From contig NZ_JACHGN010000019.1 in NCBI RefSeq assembly GCF_014202315.1, positions 188,044-224,812 of the forward strand: DNA of 36,769 bases, written 5' to 3'. This DNA is from Thermocatellispora tengchongensis. Lineage in GTDB: Bacteria; Actinomycetota; Actinomycetes; Streptosporangiales; Streptosporangiaceae. How positions within the stretch are numbered: position 1 is the stretch's first letter; each line of letters begins with the position of its first letter. Below are positions 1 through 6,960 of the stretch, in pieces. Made by a program: the position numbers and the translations under genes. Under the pieces are notes generated by a model that saw only the letters and a program-made list of their open reading frames with translations, made no database searches and had not been told where the DNA came from.

Positions 1-981
1 AACGCTGAGTTTCCTGTCGCGCGGCCTCGGAGGCTGCGTCGCACCGCGGCGTTGCGGCGTATGGTGGCCGGCACCCGGCTGCATCCCGCCGAGCTGATCC
101 TGCCCGTCTTCGTCAAGGAGGGCATCAGCGAGCCGCAGCCGGTGGCCTCGATGCCGGGCGTGGTGCAGCACACCCGCGACTCGCTGCGCAAGGCGGCGCA
201 CGAGGCCGCCGAGGCCGGCGTCGGCGGGCTGATCCTGTTCGGCATCCCGGCCGTCAAGGACGGGCGCGGCTCGGCCGCCGACGACCCCGGCGGCATCGTG
301 CAGCAGGCGCTCGGCGACGTGGTGGCCGAGGTGGGCGACGCGCTGGTGATCATTACCGACACCTGCCTGGACGAGTTCACCGACCACGGCCACTGCGGCA
401 TCCTGACCCCCGACGGCGACGTGGACAACGACCTGACCCTGGAGCGCTACGCCTCGGCCGCCGTGGCCCAGGCCCGCGCCGGGGCGCAGGTGATCGCGCC
501 GAGCGGCATGATGGACGGCCAGGTGGGCGCGATCCGGGCCGCGCTCGACGCCGAGGGCTTCGCCCAGGTGCCGATCCTGGCCTACTCCGCCAAGTACGCC
601 TCCGGCTTCTACGGCCCGTTCCGCGACGCCGCCGAGTGCGCCCCGCAGTTCGGCGACCGCAGCTCCTACCAGCAGGACCCGGCGGGGCCGGTCGGCGAGG
701 CGCTGCGCGAGGTCCGGCTCGACCTGGCCGAGGGCGCCGACGCGGTGATGGTCAAGCCCGCGCTGGCCTACCTCGACATCCTGCGCCAGGTCCGCGACAC
801 CGTGGACGTGCCGGTGGCCGCCTACCAGGTCAGCGGCGAGTACGCCATGGTCGAGGCCGCCGCCGCCAACGGCTGGATCGACCGCGAACGGGTCATCATG
901 GAGTCATTGGTCGCCATCCGCCGCGCCGGAGCCGACCTGATCCTCACGTACTGGGCCACCGAGGTGGCCAAGCGCCTGTGA
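1..981 (+). CDS. hemB: Delta-aminolevulinic acid dehydratase (porphobilinogen synthase), 5' end cut by window edge
   Basis: Condenses two 5-aminolevulinate molecules into porphobilinogen, the second common step of haem and corrinoid synthesis, in the cytoplasm. The frame is open from base 1 and reads [14 protein letters not shown] before the first possible internal start (TTG 52), which is a usual HemB N-terminus, so only about one codon is missing. The two catalytic lysines are visible: the [12 protein letters not shown] motif (Lys codon 592-594) and [11 protein letters not shown] (Lys codon 754-756). The metal-binding loop near 358-395 reads [14 protein letters not shown]: it keeps the first and third zinc cysteines of the E. 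coli pattern and has Asp in place of the second. hemL, the preceding enzyme of the pathway, lies 1 kb downstream. Identification is secure; only the start is unseen. Confidence 0.97.
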   Translation, partial: NAEFPVARPRRLRRTAALRRMVAGTRLHPAELILPVFVKEGISEPQPVASMPGVVQHTRDSLRKAAHEAAEAGVGGLILFGIPAVKDGRGSAADDPGGIVQQALGDVVAEVGDALVIITDTCLDEFTDHGHCGILTPDGDVDNDLTLERYASAAVAQARAGAQVIAPSGMMDGQVGAIRAALDAEGFAQVPILAYSAKYASGFYGPFRDAAECAPQFGDRSSYQQDPAGPVGEALREVRLDLAEGADAVMVKPALAYLDILRQVRDTVDVPVAAYQVSGEYAMVEAAAANGWIDRERVIMESLVAIRRAGADLILTYWATEVAKRL

Positions 982-1206
982 CCATCAGGGGCCGGGACAG
1001 TAACGGATGGCCCTAACCGGGGGGTTTCCGTCAGGCAACTAGCCGGGGTGCGTTAGAGTTCCAGAAAGCAGTCTGGTGTGCCCCGGGTGGGTAGGTTAGG
1101 CAGCCCGATGGCCCCTTTCGGTGCGGATCTCAAAGCGCACGGGGGCGGATTCCGGGTCTCGCGGGGCACCGGCGTGGGCGGACCTGTGGCGGGACGGAGG
1201 ACACGA

Positions 1207-1860
1207 ATGGTGGGGGTACCACTCGCTCGGCGTACCAAACGGCTGGGCCGTCCCTCGCGGCGGCGCGTGTCCAAGCTGGAATCGGTGTTGCAGTACGCGG
1301 CGCTGGGCTGGGCGAGCTGTCCCGGCGCCCATCCGCTGCGCGAGGGCGGCAGGGCGTGCTCGTGCGACCGGGTCGGCTGTCCCGACCCCGGCGCCCATCC
1401 GCTCTCGCCCGCCTGGCAGATGCAGGCCACGTGCGACACCACGCAGCTCACCCGCTGGTGGCGCCAGGACGAGGACGCCAACGTGATCCTGCCCACGGGG
1501 CGCGTGTTCGACGTGTTCGACATGCCCCTGGAGGCCGGCCTCACGGCCCTGGCCCGCATGGACGCCTCCGGTTCCGACACAGGCCCGGTCGCCGCTAACG
1601 GCGACCGGGTTCTGTTTTACGTGGCCACCCGCGGCAACCCCGACGACGAGGACGAGTGGTGGTCCTGCCACCTCGACTGCGGGCCCGAGACCATCGACAG
1701 CATGCCGGGCCTGCGCTGGCACTGCCGCGACAGCTATGTCCTGGCCCCGCCGTCCACGCTGCCGACCGGGCAGCCGGTCTCCTGGCTGCGCCCGCCCGAC
1801 GGCCGTCCGCTGCCCGACCCGCTGCGGGTGCTCGACTGGCTGGCCGACGCCTGTGAGTGA
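1207..1860 (+). CDS. Prim-Pol-like protein (bifunctional DNA primase/polymerase N-terminal-like), function unknown
   Basis: A 217-residue soluble protein. ATG 1207 is chosen because a good ribosome-binding site (GGAGG, 1196-1200) lies six bases upstream; upstream starts in the open frame have none. The body resembles the actinobacterial Prim-Pol-like family (PF09250): LQYAALGWASCPGAHP near residue 20, paired cysteines in ACSCDRVGCPDPGAHP, a VFDVFDMPLEAG segment where the acidic metal motif of archaeo-eukaryotic primases would fall, and an LAPPSTLPTGQPVSWL stretch near the C-terminus, similar to the APPS...G..YxW block of the family. It lacks a helicase or primase C-terminal domain, and the acidic motif is D-x-x-D, not D-x-D. 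It sits alone between hemB and hemL, with no replication gene nearby. Family assignment is moderate; polymerase activity is doubtful. Confidence 0.6.
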   Translation: MVGVPLARRTKRLGRPSRRRVSKLESVLQYAALGWASCPGAHPLREGGRACSCDRVGCPDPGAHPLSPAWQMQATCDTTQLTRWWRQDEDANVILPTGRVFDVFDMPLEAGLTALARMDASGSDTGPVAANGDRVLFYVATRGNPDDEDEWWSCHLDCGPETIDSMPGLRWHCRDSYVLAPPSTLPTGQPVSWLRPPDGRPLPDPLRVLDWLADACE

Positions 1861-1920
1861 GCCCGCCTGCGAGTGAGCCCGCCTGCGAGTGACGGCCCGC
1901 CTGTGAGTGAGCCCGCGCGG
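1855..1920 (+). repeat. Tandem 16-bp repeat spanning the stop of the Prim-Pol-like gene
   Basis: Four head-to-tail copies of a unit close to GAGTGAGCCCGCCTGC: 1855-1870, 1871-1886, 1887-1904 (two extra bases) and 1905-1920 (diverged end). The first copy contains the TGA stop of the upstream gene, so each unit carries an in-frame-like GAG TGA. The array fills most of the space up to the hemL promoter. Confidence 0.8.
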
Positions 1921-1929
1921 GGGCATCGG

Positions 1930-1935
1930 TAGCCT
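1930..1935 (+). promoter_or_regulatory. Putative -10 element (TAGCCT) for leaderless hemL transcript
   Basis: TAGCCT is followed by seven bases and then the GTG start at 1943, placing the expected transcription start at or next to the start codon. No ribosome-binding site precedes the GTG. No convincing -35 is visible. Confidence 0.45.
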
Positions 1936-1942
1936 TGTTCGG

Positions 1943-3235
1943 GTGAGCTCCACGCAGAAGTCCGAGGAACTGTTCGCGCGCGCCAAGGAGATCGTCCCGG
2001 GCGGGGTCAACTCGCCGGTGCGGGCGTTCGGGGCGGTCGGCGGCACGCCGCGGTTCATGGCCGGGGCGCAGGGCCCCTACATCGTCGATGTCGACGGCAA
2101 CCGCTACGTCGACCTGGTCTGCTCCTGGGGCCCGATGATCCTGGGCCACCGCCACCCCGCGGTGCTGGAGGCGCTGCGCGCCGCGCTCGACGGCGCCACG
2201 TCGTACGGCGCGGCCACCCCGGGCGAGGTGGAGCTCGCCGAGGAGATCGTGGCGCGGGTCGCCCCGGTGGAGAAGGTACGCCTGGTCAGCTCGGGCACCG
2301 AGGCCACGATGTCGGCGGTGCGCCTGGCCCGCGGCTTCACCGGCCGGTCCAAGGTGATCAAGTTCGCGGGCTGCTACCACGGCCACGTGGACGCCCTGCT
2401 GGCCTCGGCCGGCTCGGGCGTGGCCACCTTCGGGCTGCCCGACACGCCGGGGGTGACCGGCGCGGCGGCGTCCGACACGATCGTGCTGCCCTACAACGAC
2501 ATCGAGGCCGTGGAGGAGGCGTTCCGCCTCGCCGAGATCGCGTGCGTGATCACCGAGGCGTGCCCGGCCAACATGGGCGTGGTGCCGCCCGCGCCCGGCT
2601 TCAACGCCAGGCTGAAGGAGCTGTGCGCGGCCAACGGCGCGCTGCTGATCCTGGACGAGGTGCTGACCGGCTTCCGGGTCTCGGCCGCCGGGTGGTACGG
2701 CCTGGACCCGGTGGACGCCGACCTGATGACCTTCGGCAAGGTCATGGGCGGCGGGCTGCCGGCCGCCGCGTTCGGCGGCCGGGCCGACGTGATGAGCCTG
2801 CTGGCCCCCGAGGGCCCGGTCTACCAGGCCGGCACGCTGTCGGGCAATCCGCTGGCGTGCGCGGCTGGCCTCGCCACGCTGCGCGCGTGCGACGACGAGG
2901 TGTACGACCGGGTGGACGCCGCGGCCCTGGTCATCGGCAGGGCCGCGTCCGACGCGCTGGCGGCGGCGGGCGTGCCGCACCGGCTGCAGCGGGCCGGGAG
3001 CCTGTTCTCGATCTTCTTCACCGAGGAGCCCGTGACGGACTTCGCGGGAGCCAGGCGGCAGAACACCGCCGCCTTCGGCAACTTCTTCCACGCCATGCTG
3101 GACCAGGGCGTGTATCTGCCGCCCTCGGCGTACGAGGCGTGGTTCCTGTCGGCCGCTCACGATGAAGAGGCGCTTACGCGGATCGCCGACGCGCTGCCTC
3201 TCGCGGCCAAGGCCGCCGCCGCTGCCCTGGGCTGA
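1943..3235 (+). CDS. hemL: Glutamate-1-semialdehyde 2,1-aminomutase
   Basis: PLP-dependent class III aminotransferase-fold enzyme that turns glutamate-1-semialdehyde into 5-aminolevulinate, the substrate of HemB. At 430 residues it has the usual family length. Visible signatures are the N-terminal [23 protein letters not shown], the [13 protein letters not shown] block, [12 protein letters not shown] (the Asp that pairs with the PLP ring nitrogen), and the PLP lysine in [18 protein letters not shown] at about Lys266. The open frame extends 12 codons upstream, but GTG 1943 aligns with the family N-terminus and lies seven bases after a -10-like TAGCCT. In mycobacteria hemL likewise precedes the phosphatase/ResA/CcdA/ResB/ResC genes; here a LysR pair is inserted between them. 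Confidence 0.97.
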   Translation: MSSTQKSEELFARAKEIVPGGVNSPVRAFGAVGGTPRFMAGAQGPYIVDVDGNRYVDLVCSWGPMILGHRHPAVLEALRAALDGATSYGAATPGEVELAEEIVARVAPVEKVRLVSSGTEATMSAVRLARGFTGRSKVIKFAGCYHGHVDALLASAGSGVATFGLPDTPGVTGAAASDTIVLPYNDIEAVEEAFRLAEIACVITEACPANMGVVPPAPGFNARLKELCAANGALLILDEVLTGFRVSAAGWYGLDPVDADLMTFGKVMGGGLPAAAFGGRADVMSLLAPEGPVYQAGTLSGNPLACAAGLATLRACDDEVYDRVDAAALVIGRAASDALAAAGVPHRLQRAGSLFSIFFTEEPVTDFAGARRQNTAAFGNFFHAMLDQGVYLPPSAYEAWFLSAAHDEEALTRIADALPLAAKAAAAALG

Positions 3236-3303
3236 CGCCAGGTCCTCCCTCAGCGGCACGGCGGCTGAATCGGGCCGGGCCGAGCGCCCGGCCGTGCCGT
3301 CAG

Positions 3304-3355
3304 GCCGGGCCCGTGAGCCGGGCCTGTAAGCCGGGCCTGTAAGCCGGGCCCGTGA
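3304..3355 (+). repeat. Tandem 13-bp repeat between hemL and the small divergent gene
   Basis: Four copies of GCCGGGC(C/T)(C/T)GT(G/A)A in a row at 3304-3316, 3317-3329, 3330-3342 and 3343-3355. The outer two copies are GCCGGGCCCGTGA and the inner two GCCGGGCCTGTAA, so the array is symmetric in order. It lies in the convergent space between hemL and the minus-strand small gene, where a terminator would be expected. Confidence 0.8.
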
Positions 3356-3377
3356 GCCGGGACCGGCCGGTGCCCGC

Positions 3378-3503
3378 TTAGCGGGTCGTGGCCGGGTTCG
3401 GCTTGCCGTTGCGGATGCGGCGCTCGCGCTCGGCGTTGGCGAGCTTCTCCAGGTAGGAGATCGGCTGGTCGGGGGCCCTGTCGTGAGTGCGGTTTCTTCT
3501 CAT
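3378..3503 (-). CDS. Small basic protein of 41 residues, unknown
   Basis: Reads MRRNRTHDRAPDQPISYLEK followed by LANAERERRIRNGKPNPATTR, then TAA. Coding is supported by almost exclusive G or C in third codon positions, a sensible composition (basic ends around an amphipathic SYLEKLANAERERRI helix), and its position as the divergent partner of the lysR gene, sharing a 73-base intergenic region. There is no strong ribosome-binding site. Too short for any domain assignment; no function is proposed. Confidence 0.55.
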   Translation of the reverse strand: MRRNRTHDRAPDQPISYLEKLANAERERRIRNGKPNPATTR

Positions 3504-3563
3504 GCATCCATTTTCGCGAGGCAAACTGTTCAGGACAAGCGAGACTTCCTTAGGGTTGTCATT

Positions 3564-3569
3564 TAGGCT
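3564..3569 (+). promoter_or_regulatory. Putative -10 element (TAGGCT) for lysR, leaderless
   Basis: TAGGCT ends seven bases before the ATG at 3577. Its position inside the short divergent region shared with the 41-residue gene is where a LysR protein would normally control both itself and its neighbour. Confidence 0.45.
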
Positions 3570-3576
3570 TGCTTAC

Positions 3577-4512
3577 ATGTTGGACCTCAACCGGCTCAAG
3601 GCCCTGCACGCCGTGTCGATCTACGGTTCGGTCGGCGCGGCGGCCGAAGCGCTGATGGTGACACCGTCCGCGATCTCGCAGCAGCTCGCCAAGCTGGAGC
3701 GCGAGACCGGAGCCACGCTGATCGAACGCAACGGGCGCGGGGTGAAGCTCACCGACGCGGCCGGTCTGCTCGCCGAGCACGCCGGGCGCATCCTGGCCCT
3801 GGTCGAGACCGCCGAGGCCGACTTCGAGGCGCTGCGCGGGGCGGTGGTCGGGCGGCTGAGCATCGCCGCGTTCCCGACCGCCGCCCGCGGCCTGCTGCCC
3901 GGGGCGCTCACCCACCTGCGCGAGCGCCACCCCGAGCTGCAGGTCCAGCTCTTCGAGCGCGAGCCCGAACGGCAGATCCGCGAGGTCGCGCGGGGCGAGC
4001 TGGACCTCGCCGTGGCCCAGGACTGGCTGAACCGGCCCATGGCCATCCCCGAGGGCCTGTCGCGGGCGGCGCTCCTCGACGACATCGCCGATGTGATCCT
4101 GCCCGCCTCGCACCCCCTGGCCGGACGGCCGGAGATCTCGCTGTCCGACCTGGCGGGCGAGCAGTGGATCAGCTCCTCGCCGGGCACGGTGTGCCACGAC
4201 TGGCTGGTGTTCACCCTGCGCTCGGCGGAGGTCGAGCCGGACATCAGTTGCATGGTGGACGAGTATCCGACCCAGCTCGCGCTGGTGGCCGCGGGCCACG
4301 GGTGCGCGATCGTGCCCCGGCTGGGCCGCGGCCCGCTGCCGCCGGACGTACGGGCCGTGCCCATCCTGCACCGCCCTACGCGGCGCATCTACGCCCTGTG
4401 GCGCACCGACGCGGCCCGCCGCCCCGCCATCCGCGCCGCTGTTGACGCCCTGCGGGCCGTCGCCGCCCCGCTGTGCCTGACCAGCGAGCCCGCGGAGCTG
4501 AGCGGCGTGTGA
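3577..4512 (+). CDS. LysR-family transcriptional regulator
   Basis: 311 residues, typical for the family. The N-terminal winged helix-turn-helix covers residues 1-60 (LNRLKALHAV, then AAEALMVTPSAISQQLAKLE, ending in RNGRGVKLTDAG-like sequence), followed by the linker helix and a periplasmic-binding-protein-type effector domain from about residue 90. ATG 3577 is chosen over upstream in-frame starts because MLDLNRLKAL is the standard N-terminus and the -10-like hexamer lies seven bases ahead. The effector and target genes are unknown; by the usual rule it would regulate itself and the divergent 41-residue gene. It interrupts the hemL to cytochrome c biogenesis order known from mycobacteria. Confidence 0.93.
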   Translation: MLDLNRLKALHAVSIYGSVGAAAEALMVTPSAISQQLAKLERETGATLIERNGRGVKLTDAAGLLAEHAGRILALVETAEADFEALRGAVVGRLSIAAFPTAARGLLPGALTHLRERHPELQVQLFEREPERQIREVARGELDLAVAQDWLNRPMAIPEGLSRAALLDDIADVILPASHPLAGRPEISLSDLAGEQWISSSPGTVCHDWLVFTLRSAEVEPDISCMVDEYPTQLALVAAGHGCAIVPRLGRGPLPPDVRAVPILHRPTRRIYALWRTDAARRPAIRAAVDALRAVAAPLCLTSEPAELSGV

Positions 4513-4583
4513 GCCCGCGCTCCAGGTTCTCGTAGCAGCATCGCCGGCTCACGCGTCCGAAGCTCCGGTTTCCCGCGACACGC

Positions 4584-4611
4584 GCCGGGCGCCTCCCGGA
4601 GGGCGTCCGGC
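4584..4611 (+). terminator. GC-rich hairpin between lysR and the phosphatase gene
   Basis: GCCGGGCGCC (4584-4593) pairs with GGCGTCCGGC (4602-4611), ten pairs with one G-U, around an eight-base loop. It lies 70 bases after the lysR stop and has no T-tract, as is common for actinomycete terminators. It also overlaps the region where a -35 of the next promoter would be, so a regulatory role is possible. Confidence 0.35.
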
Positions 4612-4624
4612 CGCTACTTGTCGG

Positions 4625-4630
4625 TAGGCT
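4625..4630 (+). promoter_or_regulatory. Putative -10 element (TAGGCT) for the histidine phosphatase gene
   Basis: TAGGCT ends nine bases before the ATG at 4640. The GTG at 4631 directly abuts it and is therefore an unlikely start. Confidence 0.4.
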
Positions 4631-4639
4631 GTGCGCACC

Positions 4640-5278
4640 ATGGCTGAGACCACCGTCGTTCACCTGCTGCGGCACGGTGAGGTGCACAACCCCGAAGGGG
4701 TCCTGTACGGCAGGCTGCCCGGCTACCACCTCTCCGAGACCGGCCGCCTGATGGCCGAGATGGTGGCCAAGGCCGTCGCCGACCGTGACATCACCGTACT
4801 GGTCAGCTCGCCCCTGGAGCGCGCCAGGGAGACCGCCGCCCCGCTCGCCGAGGCCCTTCATCTCGACGTGGCCCTCGACGACCGCCTGCTTGAGGCCGAC
4901 AACATCTTCCAGGGCCGCCCGGTCGGCCTTGGCGACGGCGTGTTCCGCAACCCGCGCCACTACCGCTACCTGTGGAACCCGTTCCGTCCCTCCTGGGGCG
5001 AGCCCTACCTGGACCTCGTGGCCCGCATGCGCGGCGCGATCGACGACGCCAGAGCCGCCGCCCGCGGCCACGAGGCGGTGCTCGTCAGCCACCAGCTCCC
5101 CATCTGGGTCATCCGCCTGGCCGCCGAGGGCCGCCGCCTCTGGCACGACCCCCGCCGCCGCCAGTGTGCCCTGGCCAGCCTGACCAGCTTCACCTTCGAC
5201 GGCGACCGCCTCACCAGCATCGGCTACAGCGAACCCGCCGGCGCCCTGTCCCGCCGCCCCTCCGTCCCCGGAGCCTGA
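4640..5278 (+). CDS. Histidine phosphatase family protein (phosphoglycerate mutase-like)
   Basis: 212 residues. The phosphohistidine motif LLRHGE is at residues 9-14 (His12 nucleophile), a conserved arginine sits in SSPLERARET (about Arg61), and the second catalytic histidine is in SHQLP (His151). The family comprises phosphatases and cofactor-dependent mutases; the true substrate cannot be read from sequence. Its place just before resA-ccdA-resB-resC is the same as the phosphoglycerate mutase-like gene of mycobacteria, so a link to the cytochrome c operon is conserved but unexplained. ATG 4640 is preferred to GTG 4631 because the latter touches the -10-like hexamer. Confidence 0.93.
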   Translation: MAETTVVHLLRHGEVHNPEGVLYGRLPGYHLSETGRLMAEMVAKAVADRDITVLVSSPLERARETAAPLAEALHLDVALDDRLLEADNIFQGRPVGLGDGVFRNPRHYRYLWNPFRPSWGEPYLDLVARMRGAIDDARAAARGHEAVLVSHQLPIWVIRLAAEGRRLWHDPRRRQCALASLTSFTFDGDRLTSIGYSEPAGALSRRPSVPGA

Positions 5279-5350
5279 CGTCCCCCGCCCCAGGCGCGCC
5301 TCCCCCGGAACCGGCCAACACGTGTCCGTCTCAGGTAGACGGGTTGTGGC

Positions 5351-5442
5351 GGCTTGAGCGCGGGTCGTGTCTGGAGGAGGAGCGCAGGGAGCGGAGCGAC
5401 CGGAGCGACGGGGGAAGACATGACCCTGGGGGCGCTCAAGCC
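5351..5442 (+). repeat. Long imperfect inverted repeat (extended stem) in the resA leader
   Basis: GGCTTGAGCGC (5351-5361) is the exact reverse complement of 5432-5442, and the next bases GGGTCGTGTCT (5362-5372) pair with AGACATGACCC (5416-5426) with one G-U, leaving a five-base bulge (5427-5431). The whole is a roughly 22-pair stem closed by a 43-base purine-rich G/A apical region (GGAGCG-type repeats). It lies in the 292-base non-coding stretch between the phosphatase gene and resA. Confidence 0.7.
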
Positions 5443-5443
5443 T

Positions 5444-5486
5444 GCGCGTGCGGAGCACGCGCCATTGGCGCGAAGCACGCGCCATT
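5444..5486 (+). repeat. Two consecutive hairpins built on a 13-bp direct repeat
   Basis: GCGCGTGC (5444-5451) pairs perfectly with GCACGCGC (5455-5462) over a three-base loop, and GGCGCG (5467-5472) pairs with CGCGCC (5478-5483) over a five-base loop. The sequence AGCACGCGCCATT occurs twice, at 5454-5466 and 5474-5486, a 20-base period. The first hairpin could terminate transcription from the phosphatase gene. Confidence 0.6.
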
Positions 5487-5520
5487 AGCACTGCCCTGGG
5501 CACGGAACCGTCCGGTGGGC

Positions 5521-5544
5521 GCGGTAGAGTTACAGCTCTACCGC
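5521..5544 (+). promoter_or_regulatory. Perfect 9-bp inverted repeat upstream of resA (possible operator)
   Basis: GCGGTAGAG (5521-5529) and CTCTACCGC (5536-5544) are exact reverse complements around six bases. The left arm contains TAGAGT, a possible -10 element (5525-5530), and the palindrome ends 26 bases before the GTG of resA, so it could be an operator over the promoter or a hairpin in the 5' leader. Confidence 0.5.
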
Positions 5545-5570
5545 TTGTAGTACGAGGAGATCCTCCTTCC

Positions 5571-6164
5571 GTGTCCGCCGCACAGTCCTTCAAGGCGCTC
5601 GCCCTCGCCCTCGTTCTGGCCATCGGCGTGACCGCGTGTGCGGGGAGCCAGGGCGGGCAGCCGCAGACCGGTGACACCCGGTTCGTCGCCGGTGACGGCA
5701 AGATGCAGGTGTTCGGGGCCGCCGATCGCAAGCCGGCGCCCGAGGTGTCGGGGCCGACGCTCGACGGGGAGAACGCGTCGCTGGCCGCGTACAAGGGCAA
5801 GGTCGTGGTGCTGAACTTCTGGGCGTCGTGGTGCGCGCCGTGCGTGGCCGAGGCTCCGGTGCTGAAGGACGTCGCGGCCAAGACCAAGGCGCAGGGGGTC
5901 GACTTCCTCGGCGTCGCGTTCAAGGACGACAAGGCCGCCGCGCTGGCCTTCGAGCGCAACCACAAGCCGGGCTATCCGAGCCTGCACGACCAGCCCGGCA
6001 AGGTGGCGCTGGCGTTCCAGGGCACGGTGCCGCCGGCCGCGATCCCGTCCACGCTGATCATCGACAGGCAGGGACGCATCGCCGCGCGGGCGCTCGGCGC
6101 GGTGAAGTACACCGACCTGCTGAACACGGTCAACCAGATCAGCGGCGAGGACGGTCGGCAGTGA
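5571..6164 (+). CDS. resA: TlpA/ResA-like thiol-disulfide oxidoreductase lipoprotein
   Basis: 197 residues. The N-terminus carries a lipoprotein signal: hydrophobic stretch from residue 7 and a lipobox V-T-A-C with Cys23 as the lipid anchor, so the protein acts on the outer face of the membrane. A thioredoxin-like domain follows from about residue 50, with the redox motif WASWCAPC (Cys88 and Cys91) and the cis-proline in AAIPSTLIID. By family knowledge it keeps apocytochrome c haem-site cysteines reduced, receiving electrons from CcdA, which is the next gene. GTG 5571 is chosen because it gives an intact signal peptide and has GAGGAG at 5554-5559. The leader is strongly structured. Confidence 0.93.
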   Translation: MSAAQSFKALALALVLAIGVTACAGSQGGQPQTGDTRFVAGDGKMQVFGAADRKPAPEVSGPTLDGENASLAAYKGKVVVLNFWASWCAPCVAEAPVLKDVAAKTKAQGVDFLGVAFKDDKAAALAFERNHKPGYPSLHDQPGKVALAFQGTVPPAAIPSTLIIDRQGRIAARALGAVKYTDLLNTVNQISGEDGRQ

Positions 6165-6179
6165 GATCCATGATGACCT

Positions 6180-6917
6180 GTGATGACCGCCGACCTCGCT
6201 GACACCGTAGCAACGGGTTCGCTCGGACTGGCGCTGCCGATCGCGGTGGCGGCGGGGGTGGTGTCGTTCCTGTCGCCGTGCGTGCTGCCCCTGGTGCCCG
6301 GCTACCTGTCGTACGTGACCGGGATGAGCGCCGACCCGCGCCGTGGCCGGCTGGTGCTGGGCAGCGCGCTGTTCGTGCTCGGCTTCGCGGCGGTGTTCGT
6401 GGCGGGCGGCGCGGTGGTGGGCGGGCTGGGCGCGGTGATGTTGCGCAACGCCGAGGGCATCACCCGGGTGCTCGGGGTCCTGACGATCGTGCTCGGCCTG
6501 TCGTTCATGGGGCTGATCCCGGGGCTGCAGCGCGACATGCGCATCCACCGCCGTCCCGCCGCGGGGCTCGCGGGCGCGCCGCTGCTCGGCGTGGTGTTCG
6601 GCCTGGGCTGGACGCCGTGCATCGGCCCCACCCTCGCCGTCGTCCTCACCCTGGGCCTGAACGAGGGCAGCGCGGGCCGCGGCGCGCTGCTGGCGGCCGC
6701 GTACGCGCTGGGGCTCGGCCTGCCGTTCGTGGCCGCGGGCCTGGCCTACAGCAGCGCCCTGCGCGCGTTCAAGGCCGTACGCCGCCACTCGCGGCTCGTC
6801 ATGCGCATCGGCGGCGGCATGCTGGTCGTCGTCGGCGTGCTGCTGGTGACCGGCCTGTGGGGGCAGTTGGTCGCGACCATGCAGGGCTGGATCGGCGGCT
6901 TCCAGCCGGTGATCTGA
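6180..6917 (+). CDS. ccdA: CcdA/DsbD-type membrane electron transporter for cytochrome c biogenesis
   Basis: 245 residues with six predicted membrane segments. The two redox cysteines are in the paired family motifs SFLSPCVLPLVPGYLSY (about Cys34) and GLGWTPCIGPTLA (about Cys147). It passes electrons from cytoplasmic thioredoxin to the extracytoplasmic ResA-like protein. It starts 15 bases after the resA stop; GTG 6180 is immediately followed by an in-frame ATG (6183), so the exact start is uncertain by one codon. The region just before it holds a short duplication of TGATGACC (6171-6178 and 6181-6188). Confidence 0.95.
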   Translation: MMTADLADTVATGSLGLALPIAVAAGVVSFLSPCVLPLVPGYLSYVTGMSADPRRGRLVLGSALFVLGFAAVFVAGGAVVGGLGAVMLRNAEGITRVLGVLTIVLGLSFMGLIPGLQRDMRIHRRPAAGLAGAPLLGVVFGLGWTPCIGPTLAVVLTLGLNEGSAGRGALLAAAYALGLGLPFVAAGLAYSSALRAFKAVRRHSRLVMRIGGGMLVVVGVLLVTGLWGQLVATMQGWIGGFQPVI

Positions 6918-6960
6918 GGTGCCGACCCTGATCCGACGATGAGCTGATGACAGGTAGACG

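Noticed and set aside
1855-1920. Tandem repeats considered as a CRISPR-like array
   Set aside because: Units are contiguous with no unique spacers and no cas genes are nearby.
5504-5531. GGAAC ... GTT as a SigR-type (thiol stress) promoter before resA
   Set aside because: The spacing is 20 bases, not the 18-19 expected, and the last base of the -35 differs; too weak to claim.
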